A stretch of 64,000 bases of DNA from positions 1 through 64,000 of the forward strand of contig SCRE01000002.1 of NCBI GenBank assembly GCA_004297935.1. The letters run 5' to 3'. The translations under genes and the position numbers were made by a program. Source of the stretch: Microbacteriaceae bacterium (GTDB lineage: Bacteria > Actinomycetota > Actinomycetes > Actinomycetales > Microbacteriaceae). This document shows positions 54,481 to 64,000 of the stretch, piece by piece. The first letter of the stretch is position 1. Every line of letters starts with the position of its first letter. The notes under the pieces were generated by a model that ran no database searches, had not been told where the DNA came from, and was given only the letters and a program-made list of their open reading frames with translations.

Positions 54481-55604
54481 TGAACGCAACCGCTGGCCCG
54501 CTCGAGCGCTTCTACTGTGTGATCCCGGCGGGCGGTGTCGGTTCCCGGCTCTGGCCGCTGTCGCGAGCGGATGCGCCGAAGTTCCTGCACGATCTGACCG
54601 GATCGGGGCAGACGCTTCTGCGCGACACCTGGGATCGGCTCGGGCCGATCGCAGGAGATCAGCGGATCATGGTGGTCACCGGCCGGGCGCATCGCGCAGC
54701 GGTCGAGGCACAACTGCCGGATCTGGCGGACCCGAATGTCGTTCTGGAAAGCGAGCCGCGCGATTCGACGGCCGCGATCGGCCTCGCTGCGGCGATTCTC
54801 GAGCACCGCGAGCCGGGTGTGATCATCGGTTCGTTCGCGGCCGATCACGTGATCCGCAACGTGCGCCTGTTCCATGCCGCGGTGGCCGAAGCCGTCGCAG
54901 CGGCCGACGCGGGTTACATCGCGACAATCGGCATCGAGCCGACGGAGCCGGCGGTGGGCTTCGGCTACATCCACTACGGCGCGCCGCTGCAGATCGACGG
55001 CGCGCCGAGCGCCCGCGCCGTTCAGGCGTTTGTCGAGAAGCCTGTGCTGCGCACGGCCAAGAAGTTCCTCGCGGACGGGTCCTACCTGTGGAACGCGAGC
55101 ATGTTCATCACCCGGGCGGATCGGCTGCTCGAGGAGATCGGGAATTCGGAGCCGGAGTTGCTTGCCGGCCTCACCGAGCTGGCGGCGGTCTGGGACGATC
55201 CGGCATTGCGCGGTCCGGCGGTCGACCGGATCTGGCCGGGGCTCAAGAGGATTGCGATCGACTACTCGGTCGCGGAGCCGGCCGCCGCAGCCGGCCGCTT
55301 GGCCGTCATCCCCGGTCATTTCGACTGGGACGATGTGGGCGATTTCGCATCCTTGGCGAAGCTGAACAACGGTGGGCGCAAGTCGGATCTGGCGATCCTC
55401 GGCGAAAACGCGCGGGTGCTGTCAGATGCGTCGAGCGGCATCGTGGTCAGCCAGAGCAATCGGGTGATCAGCCTGATCGGCGTCAAGGACATCGTGGTCG
55501 TCGACACCCCGGATGCGCTCCTGGTGACGACGAGCGAGAACGCCCAACGCGTCAAGGCTGTCGTCGACGCTCTCAAGCTCTCCGGATCGAGCGATGTGCT
55601 GTGA
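54480..55604 (+). CDS. manC: Mannose-1-phosphate guanylyltransferase
   Basis: A 374-residue nucleotidyltransferase making GDP-mannose for cell-envelope glycans. The nucleotide-binding PAGGVGSRLWPLSRADAPKF (about 14-33) is the family hallmark; ESEPRDSTAAI (about 84-94), VEKP (about 185) and FDWDDVGDF (about 282-290) complete the active site. The C-terminal isomerase domain of ManC fusions is absent. ATG 54480 is supported by the leaderless box; a longer frame exists. Confidence 0.93.
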   Translation: MNATAGPLERFYCVIPAGGVGSRLWPLSRADAPKFLHDLTGSGQTLLRDTWDRLGPIAGDQRIMVVTGRAHRAAVEAQLPDLADPNVVLESEPRDSTAAIGLAAAILEHREPGVIIGSFAADHVIRNVRLFHAAVAEAVAAADAGYIATIGIEPTEPAVGFGYIHYGAPLQIDGAPSARAVQAFVEKPVLRTAKKFLADGSYLWNASMFITRADRLLEEIGNSEPELLAGLTELAAVWDDPALRGPAVDRIWPGLKRIAIDYSVAEPAAAAGRLAVIPGHFDWDDVGDFASLAKLNNGGRKSDLAILGENARVLSDASSGIVVSQSNRVISLIGVKDIVVVDTPDALLVTTSENAQRVKAVVDALKLSGSSDVL

Positions 55605-55829
55605 CCCGCACTCGGGGACGCGTGCGTGCGGCGGTGTTTCTACAGCTGAGCAGCTTGTGCGCCGCTATCTGCTCATCTGAGCACTCGATCGCGGGCAATC
55701 GTCGAAAAATGACCCGAATATAACGCTGATATAAAGAAAAGACACCGAGATTCACGGGGTTCGTCACGTTCGGTAACGTTTGAGCAAGGGTGCGCGCACT
55801 CGCGCAGCCAAGCGATTTTGGAGGACACC
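55605..55829. promoter_or_regulatory. Promoter region of the nucleoside-uptake operon
   Basis: This 225-bp gap is AT-richer than its surroundings, with CGAATATAACGCTGATATAAAG near 55711 and GTTCGGTAACGTTTGAGC near 55768. A promoter is likely; the TATAAAG-type element near 55729 could be a -10. No gene is seen. Confidence 0.35.
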
Positions 55830-56921
55830 TTGATTGTAAAAGCTCGAAAGGCCGCATTCGTCGGCCTTGCTGCCGCCGGCGTCATCGCGATGCTTGCCGG
55901 CTGTGGATCAGCACCCAGCAGCAACTCGACGACCGCCGCGGCAAAATCCAAATTCCTGCCGTGCATCGTCTCGGACCAGGGCGGATTCAACGACCGTTCG
56001 TTCAACCAGCTCGGGCTGGAGGGTGTGCAGGAGGCTGCGCAGAAGCTCGGCACCAGTTACAAGAAGGTGCAGTCGAAGAGCGCGAACGACTATTCGCCCA
56101 ACATCAAGAGCCTGATCGCGCAAGGCTGCAACATGATCGTTGCCTCCGGCTTCAACCTGGTCGCCCCGGTCAAGGCGGCCGCGGCCGCCAACCCGAAGGT
56201 CAACTTCGTGATGATCGATGACAACAGCATCACGGCGCCGAACGTCAAGCCGGTCGTCTTCGAGACCGACGAGGCGGGTTTCCTCGCCGGATACGCATCC
56301 GCGAGCTACTCGAAGACCGGCATCATCGGCACCTACGGTGGGCAGAAGCTGCCCTCCGTGACGATCTTCATGGACGGCATCGCCGACGGCGTGAAGTACT
56401 ACGACCAGCAGAAGGGCAAGGACGTCAAGGTCATCGGCTGGGACGTCGCCACGCAGGACGGTCAGTTCACCAACAGCTTCACCGACCTGAACATCTCGAA
56501 GACGATCGCCACGACCATGCTCGGCCAGAACGCTGACATCTTGGCACCGATCGGCGGTCCGATCTATCAGGGCGCCGGAGCGGCGATCAAGGCATCCGGA
56601 AAGTCCGTCGCATTGATCGGCAACGACGCGGACGTCTTCCTGACCGACCAGAGCGGGTTCAAAGATCTGTTCCTCACCTCCATCATGAAGAACATCAAGC
56701 CGACGGTGGCCGCGATCCTCGAGGCGACAGGAGCGCCCGGCGCCACGTTCGACAACAGCCAGTACGTCGGAACGCTGAAGAACGACGGTGTCGGCATCGC
56801 TCCGTTCCACAGTTTCGAGTCGAAGGTCGACCCGGGTCTGCAGGCCGAGCTCGACAAGATCAAGGCGAGCATCATCGACGGCACGATCAAGGTCGAATCG
56901 CCGTCTGGATTCAACAAGTAA
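55830..56921 (+). CDS. BMP-family nucleoside-binding lipoprotein
   Basis: A 363-residue ABC substrate-binding lipoprotein of the basic-membrane-protein (PnrA/BmpA) family, which bind purine nucleosides. TTG 55830 is chosen: GGAGG lies 5 bases upstream. The signal peptide ends in a lipobox LAGC with C25 as the lipidated residue, followed by a Ser-rich linker. DQGGFNDRSFNQ (about 47-58) and NADVF loop are family motifs. It supplies the transporter encoded downstream; a strong hairpin follows the gene. Confidence 0.92.
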   Translation: MIVKARKAAFVGLAAAGVIAMLAGCGSAPSSNSTTAAAKSKFLPCIVSDQGGFNDRSFNQLGLEGVQEAAQKLGTSYKKVQSKSANDYSPNIKSLIAQGCNMIVASGFNLVAPVKAAAAANPKVNFVMIDDNSITAPNVKPVVFETDEAGFLAGYASASYSKTGIIGTYGGQKLPSVTIFMDGIADGVKYYDQQKGKDVKVIGWDVATQDGQFTNSFTDLNISKTIATTMLGQNADILAPIGGPIYQGAGAAIKASGKSVALIGNDADVFLTDQSGFKDLFLTSIMKNIKPTVAAILEATGAPGATFDNSQYVGTLKNDGVGIAPFHSFESKVDPGLQAELDKIKASIIDGTIKVESPSGFNK

Positions 56922-56940
56922 CAAGGGCGCACAGCCCGAG

Positions 56941-56975
56941 ATCGGGGAAGTCGACGACGCGTCGGCTTCCCCGAT
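56941..56975 (+). terminator. Strong hairpin between BMP and ATPase genes
   Basis: A 15-base-pair stem with one G-T wobble (56941-56955 with 56961-56975, ends ATCGGGGAAG/CTTCCCCGAT) encloses a 5-base loop. Without a T-run it may only partly terminate or stabilise the BMP message, setting more binding protein than transporter. Confidence 0.75.
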
Positions 56976-57020
56976 TGCGCCGACCTGTACCGAGAACCCG
57001 CTATGGCGCGGGTCAGAAGG

Positions 57021-57033
57021 TAGATTGACTCTA
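57021..57033 (+). promoter_or_regulatory. Leaderless -10 box
   Basis: TAGATT at 57021-57026 ends 6 bp before ATG 57033, so the transporter genes may also have their own promoter. Confidence 0.5.
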
Positions 57034-58567
57034 TGAAGCTCGAACTTCGCGGCATCACGAAGCGATTCGGCGCCTTGGTCGCCAACGATCGCATCGACCT
57101 CACGGTCGAACCCGGCGAGATCCATTGCCTGCTTGGCGAGAACGGCGCCGGCAAATCCACCCTCATGAACGTGCTCTACGGCCTGTATCAGCCCGACGGG
57201 GGCGAGATCCTGGTCGACGACGTCGTGCAGCACTTCGCAGACCCCAGCGATGCGATGAAGGCCGGCATCGGCATGGTGCACCAGCACTTCATGCTCATCC
57301 CCGTATTCACCGTCGCAGAGAACGTCATGCTCGGCCACGAGCAGACGAAGTTCGGCGGCCGGCTCGATGTCGCGGGCGCCCGAGCCAAGGTGCGCGAGAT
57401 CGCGGCGCGATTCGGCTTCGATGTCGACCCAGATGCGCGCATCGAAGACTTGCCCGTCGGCGTGCAGCAGCGGGTGGAGATCATCAAGGCACTGTCGCGT
57501 AATGCGAAGGTGCTCGTGTTCGATGAGCCGACTGCGGTGCTGACGCCGCAGGAGACCGACGAGCTCATGGTCATCATGAGACAGTTGAAAGAGCAGGGCA
57601 CGAGCATTGTGTTCATCACGCACAAGCTTCGTGAGGTGCGTGAGGTCGCCGACCGGATCACCGTGGTCCGTCTCGGGAAGGTCATCGGTGAGGCGAGTCC
57701 GACCGCGTCGAACGCGGAACTCGCATCGATGATGGTCGGCCGGGCGGTCGAATTCTCCGTGCAGAAGAGTCCGCCCGCCCAAGGCGAGGTCGCGCTTGTC
57801 GTGCACGACTTGACCGTCCTCGATCCTCGCGGGGTCGTCGTCGTCGACCAGATCGACTTCGAGGTGCGCACGGGCGAGATCCTGGCGATCGCCGGCGTGC
57901 AGGGCAACGGTCAGACCGAATTGACCGAGGCGCTTCTCGGCCTGCAGCCGCATGTCACGGGCGAGATCAGCCTGGACGGGAAGCCGCTGCTTGGTCGCAG
58001 CGTGCGAGATGTGCTCGACGCGGGCGTCGGCTTCGTCCCGGAGGACCGCAACGAGGATGGGCTGATCGCGGAGTTCACGATCGCGGAGAACCTCATGCTG
58101 AACCGTTCGATCGGCCAGCCGTTCGTGAAGTCGGGCAGCCTGCAGCTGAAGTATCGCGCGGATTTCGCCCGCGAGAAGATCCGCGAGTTCGATGTGCGCG
58201 CGCAGGGGATCGACACCCGCGTCGGGCGGCTGTCCGGCGGCAACCAGCAGAAGGTCGTACTCGCCCGGGAACTCAGTCGCGAGCTGCGCCTGTTCGTAGC
58301 TGCGCAGCCGACCCGCGGACTCGATGTCGGATCGATCGAATTCGTGCACGAGCGCATCGTCGCTGCACGCGATTCCGGCGTGCCGGTGATAGTGGTGTCG
58401 ACCGAACTCGACGAGATCGTCGAACTTGCCGACCGCATCGCGGTCATGTACCGCGGCAAGATCGTCGGCATCGTCCCCGGAGACACACCGCGTGACGTCC
58501 TGGGCCTGATGATGGCAGGCGAGACGCCGCTGGAGAACGCCGGCCTCGAACAGCAAGGAGCATCCGC

Positions 58568-58571
<4 letters not shown>
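57033..58571 (+). CDS. Nucleoside ABC importer, ATP-binding protein (two-domain)
   Basis: A 512-residue tandem ATPase of the sugar/nucleoside (CUT2-like) type. The first domain has GENGAGKST (about 36-44) and a clear Walker B VFDEPTAVLT; its signature is degenerate (LPVGVQQRVEI). The second domain has a modified Walker A (GVQGNGQTE) and a signature LSGGNQQKVV. This asymmetry is normal for the family. It follows the BMP lipoprotein and overlaps the first permease by four bases. Confidence 0.93.
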
Positions 58572-59958
<1,387 letters not shown>

Positions 59959-59962
<4 letters not shown>

Positions 59963-61251
59963 CGACGACGGCCCCGCACATGCCCATTACGACCAGTCCA
60001 GCGGCGCTGAAATCGATCGTCTCGCTGGCCAAGAGCTGGAAGCTGCCCGTGATCTTCGCGGTGTTCAGCGCCGCAAGCATCCTGCTCTTCGTCATACTTC
60101 ACCGCAACGGGACCTCGACGTTCTCGTTCGCGACCGGCCAAGACTTCGTCAAGCTACCGTCGGTCTCCGTGCCATCGGTCGCAACGGGCATCGTGGTCTC
60201 GATCATCGCCATTGCGGCGACGGTTGCGGGTTTCGTGCTGGTGGCCCGAGGTCGTCGAGTGCCGCGATGGATCGGCGTCGTCTTCGCCCTGGTCGTGCTG
60301 TTCGGCTTTCTCACCTGGTCGGTCGTCGGTGAGACGCTGCCGATCACCGGCCTGCTGGCAGGGGCCCTTGCGCTGAGCGTTCCACTGATCTTCGGTGCGA
60401 TGGGAGGGGTTCTCTCCGAACGCTCTGGCGTCGTCAACATCGTGATCGAGGGTCAGCTGCTGGCCGGCGCGTTCACATCGGCACTGGTGGCAAGCGTGAC
60501 CAAGTCGCTCACCGCCGGCCTCGTGGCCGCGGCAGTGGCTGGTGTGCTCGTGTCGCTCTTGCTGGCGGTTTTCTCGATCAAGTACATCGTCGACCAGGTC
60601 ATCGTCGGTGTGGTTCTGAATGTGCTGATCGCTGGGATCACCGGGTTCCTGTATACATCGCTTCTGGCGAACGATACGGCCGAGTTCAATCTGCCGCCGA
60701 GCCTGCCGCAGCTGCCGATTCCGATACTGAGCAAGATTCCCGTCATCGGTCCGGTGTTCTTCAACCAGACGCTGATCGTCTATCTCGTCTACTTCGCGGT
60801 CGCGCTCGTGTACATGTTCCTGTTTCACACGCGGTGGGGGCTGCGGGTCCGTTCGGTCGGCGAACACCCCCGGGCAGCCGAGACGGTCGGCATCAACGTG
60901 GCTCGCACTCGGATGACGACGGTTGCCATCGGTGGGGCGATCGCGGGGCTTGGCGGTGCGTACTTCACCCTCGGTTCCGGTGTCGGCTTCGTTCAGAACA
61001 TGACGAACGGCGCCGGGTATATTGCGCTCGCCGCGGTCATTTTCGGTCGATGGGATCCCATCCGGGCGACGCTTGCGGCGCTGCTCTTCGGGTTCGCCAA
61101 CAATCTGCAGAGCGTATTGAGCCTTCTGAATGCCCCGATCCCGAGCGAGTTCATGAACATGCTGCCGTATCTGGTCACGATCTTCGCCGTCGCCGGCCTC
61201 GTCGGTTACGCGAAACCGCCGGCCGCCGACGGTAAGCCGTACATCAAATGA
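59959..61251 (+). CDS. Nucleoside ABC importer permease, second subunit
   Basis: A 430-residue partner permease with about ten helices. It contains the conserved GVVNIVIEGQLLAGAF (about 155-170) and GEHPRAAETVGINVARTR (about 299-316) motifs that pair with the first subunit. An extra N-terminal segment of about 95 residues adds two helices. Its stop overlaps cytidine deaminase by four bases, so uptake and catabolism are coupled. Confidence 0.92.
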
Positions 61252-61733
61252 GCAGTTCGGCCGAGAACGAGCCGTTGTCCGGTGACATCGATTGGGGTGC
61301 GCTGCGCGCCACGGCCCTGGATGCGATGCGCAAGGCATATGTGCCGTATTCGCAGTTCCCGGTCGGCGCGGCGGCGCTGGTCACGGATGGGCGGATCGTG
61401 GCCGGCTGCAATGTGGAGAATGCCAGCTACGGTGTCACGCTGTGCGCAGAATGCGGGCTTGTCTCCGCTCTGCAGATGAGCGGCGGCGGGCAACTCGTGG
61501 CCTTCGCCTGCGTCGACGGCAACGGCGAGACGCTCATGCCGTGCGGCCGTTGCCGTCAGCTGCTGTACGAGCACTCGGTTGCCGGGATGCTGCTGGAGAC
61601 GGTCTCCGGTATCCGCACGATCGACGACGTGCTGCCGGACGCGTTCGGGCCTCGCCAGCTCGCCCAGTACCGAGCCGCCGGGCACGCAGCCATGGAACAC
61701 GGAATCGCCCCGCACGAAGGAAGTCATGACTGA
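61248..61733 (+). CDS. cdd: Cytidine deaminase
   Basis: A 161-residue zinc enzyme converting cytidine/deoxycytidine to uridine forms. The zinc and catalytic residues are C66-A-E68 (VTLCAECGL) and C99/C102 (MPCGRCRQ); FPVGAAAL and ENASYG bind the nucleoside. It is coupled to the importer upstream. Its stop codon overlaps a second start-like site at 61726 that once probably began thymidine phosphorylase. Confidence 0.95.
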   Translation: MSSSAENEPLSGDIDWGALRATALDAMRKAYVPYSQFPVGAAALVTDGRIVAGCNVENASYGVTLCAECGLVSALQMSGGGQLVAFACVDGNGETLMPCGRCRQLLYEHSVAGMLLETVSGIRTIDDVLPDAFGPRQLAQYRAAGHAAMEHGIAPHEGSHD

Positions 61734-61843
61734 GCTGTTCGACACTGCGCGGTGGAGCTCAGGGGATTGCGCAGAGATCCCGCAACCCTTGTCGCCGATG
61801 TCGATCCCTGAGCTTGTCGAAGGGCGAGCGAAGGAGAACTCAC
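61726..61843 (+). repeat. 118-bp insertion duplicating the deoA start
   Basis: CGAAGGAAGTCATGACTGAGCT at 61715 and the similar site at 61833 both begin an ELFDT reading frame. The 118 bp between carry CCCTGAGCTTGTCGAAGGG (61806-61824), a REP-like motif. The first frame (MTELFDT) runs out of frame to a stop at 61849-61851, so the later ATG is used. Confidence 0.7.
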
Positions 61844-63133
<1,290 letters not shown>

Positions 63134-63144
63134 TCCTCGCTGCC

Positions 63145-63302
63145 CGTCGGTCGAGTGACGAGCGCCAGCCATCCCGTTGGTCGAGTAGCGAGCGGCAGCC
63201 ATCCCGTTGGTCGAGTAGCGAGAGTATCGAGACCTCGATACGGGTCTCGATACGCTCGTTTCTCGTTACTCGACCACCAGGGTCTCGATACACCACGACC
63301 AG
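63145..63302. repeat. Cluster of REP-like family B repeats
   Basis: At least four direct and inverted copies of GGTCGAGTAGCGAG / TATCGAGACC are packed between convergent deoA and nucleoside hydrolase, including the palindrome TATCGAGACCTCGATA and its mirror GGTCTCGATA. It probably forms stems that end both transcripts. Confidence 0.8.
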
Positions 63303-63305
63303 GGG

Positions 63306-64000
63306 CTAGCCGATGCGACGCACCGCGTCGACGACCTGGTCCCAGAACCTCGGTGCGTCCAGGTCGACGGCCACCTGCGATCTGCAGTCGGCCGGCGTGG
63401 GGGAGCGGAAGTCCGCGACCGTCATCCCGAGGGTGAGCGTGCCGGTCAGTTCCACGTCCAGCGGTGCCCGACGCACCGTCATGACCGACGGGTCGACCAC
63501 ATACGCCACGGCGCAGACGTCGTGAACGGGCGGTGAGTCGAAGCCCTGCGTGTCCCTGTACGTTTTGGCGAAGAACGCGAGCAGGTCAACGACGAGCTGT
63601 GACGACGGCGTGCCCAGCGCGGAGAAGCGGGCGACGACATCCGGGGTGGCCAGTGCCTGATGGGTGAGATCCAGGCCGACCATGGTGAGCGGCCAGCGCT
63701 CGTTGAAGACGATGTGCGCGGCCTCCGGGTCGACGATGATATTGAACTCGGCGGTCGCGCTCCAGTTGCCGGTCGCGTAGCCGCCGCCCATCAGCACCAC
63801 CTCGTGCACCCGTTCGACGATGCGCGGTTCGCGGCGCACGGCCATAGCGATGTTCGTCAGCGGCCCTGTCGGCACCAGCGTGATCTCGCCGGGCGCGTGG
63901 CTCATCACGGTGTCGATGATGAGATCGACCGCGTGGCGTTCGTCCAGCCGCACCGTGGGCACGGGCAATGCGGGCCCGTCCATGCCGCTCTCCCCGTGGA
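63306..64000 (-). CDS. Inosine-uridine-type nucleoside hydrolase (partial, C-terminal part)
   Basis: The frame is open from the right edge of the window to a stop at 63306, giving about 230 residues; the N-terminal calcium-binding DxDxxxDD motif lies outside. VPTGPLTNIAMAV and the MGGGYATGNWSATAEFNIIVDPEAAHIVF segment with the catalytic/nucleoside-binding residues are characteristic, as is the HDVCAVAYVVDP motif near 150-165 of this fragment. HGESGMDGP just at the edge is the normal motif before this region. It hydrolyses ribonucleosides to base and ribose, fitting the salvage cluster. Confidence 0.88.
   Translation of the reverse strand, partial: HGESGMDGPALPVPTVRLDERHAVDLIIDTVMSHAPGEITLVPTGPLTNIAMAVRREPRIVERVHEVVLMGGGYATGNWSATAEFNIIVDPEAAHIVFNERWPLTMVGLDLTHQALATPDVVARFSALGTPSSQLVVDLLAFFAKTYRDTQGFDSPPVHDVCAVAYVVDPSVMTVRRAPLDVELTGTLTLGMTVADFRSPTPADCRSQVAVDLDAPRFWDQVVDAVRRIG

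Overview
The window is high-GC DNA of an actinobacterium, most likely a member of Microbacteriaceae. The reasons are GTG/TTG starts with GGAGG-type ribosome sites, -10 boxes set 6-8 bp before start codons (leaderless genes), a GAP-family membrane protein, an F420-dependent (DDN-like) reductase, a RamB-type regulator beside GTP-type PEP carboxykinase, and short REP-like repeats (GGTCGAGTAGCGAGCG...TATCGAGACC; CCCTGAGCTTGTCGAAGGG). The genus cannot be fixed from sequence alone. No rRNA, tRNA, CRISPR array, transposase or phage gene was seen.

The left third (about 1-23000) is accessory and catabolic. It opens with the tail of a flavoprotein, an unknown protein and a HepT/MntA toxin-antitoxin pair whose antitoxin carries an N-terminal DNA-binding domain. 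An aromatic-amine module follows (5 genes plus regulator): MoaF, a topaquinone copper amine oxidase, a truncated and an intact short-chain dehydrogenase, an APC permease and an AraC/FeaR-type regulator. Next come a Phd/VapC-like toxin-antitoxin pair and a hydroxybenzoate/phenol-type flavin hydroxylase facing an IclR regulator, with shared 15-bp palindromes. A nitrogen module follows: GntR regulator, nitrilase-family amidase, APC permease, second amidase, F420 reductase, PucR regulator, GABA aminotransferase and succinate-semialdehyde dehydrogenase. The theme is uptake and breakdown of amines, amides and GABA-like compounds to succinate.

The middle (23000-38000) holds an LCP cell-wall ligase, a thiolase and hydroxyacyl-CoA-type dehydrogenase, divergent ramB/pckG (acetate/gluconeogenesis control), an amidotransferase, an ABC exporter with an unusual insertion, a GAP protein with a Ser/Thr/Gln repeat, a three-gene ABC-2 exporter and a small membrane protein.

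The right part (38000-64000) is largely housekeeping: the riboflavin operon ribD-ribE-ribBA-ribH behind an FMN riboswitch, with a tiny membrane-peptide frame at its end; glpK; a HAD phosphatase; a GNAT enzyme; trpS; xth; a YihY protein; a PTS enzyme I; the sdhCDAB operon with a DtxR/IdeR-like iron box; a mannose-1-phosphate guanylyltransferase; and a purine/nucleoside salvage run (BMP lipoprotein, ATPase, two permeases, cytidine deaminase, thymidine phosphorylase) facing a partial nucleoside hydrolase.

The most unusual feature is the repeat landscape. Many convergent gene junctions carry a different long inverted repeat. One family (AAAACGACGGA arms, three copies) and two other repeat types appear to have entered gene starts, supplying or displacing the N-termini of a HAD phosphatase, an ABC permease and thymidine phosphorylase. 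Several proteins also carry in-frame low-complexity expansions. No clear-cut novel multi-gene system was found; the best candidates for new biology are these repeats and the hidden coding frame directly behind the HepT toxin.
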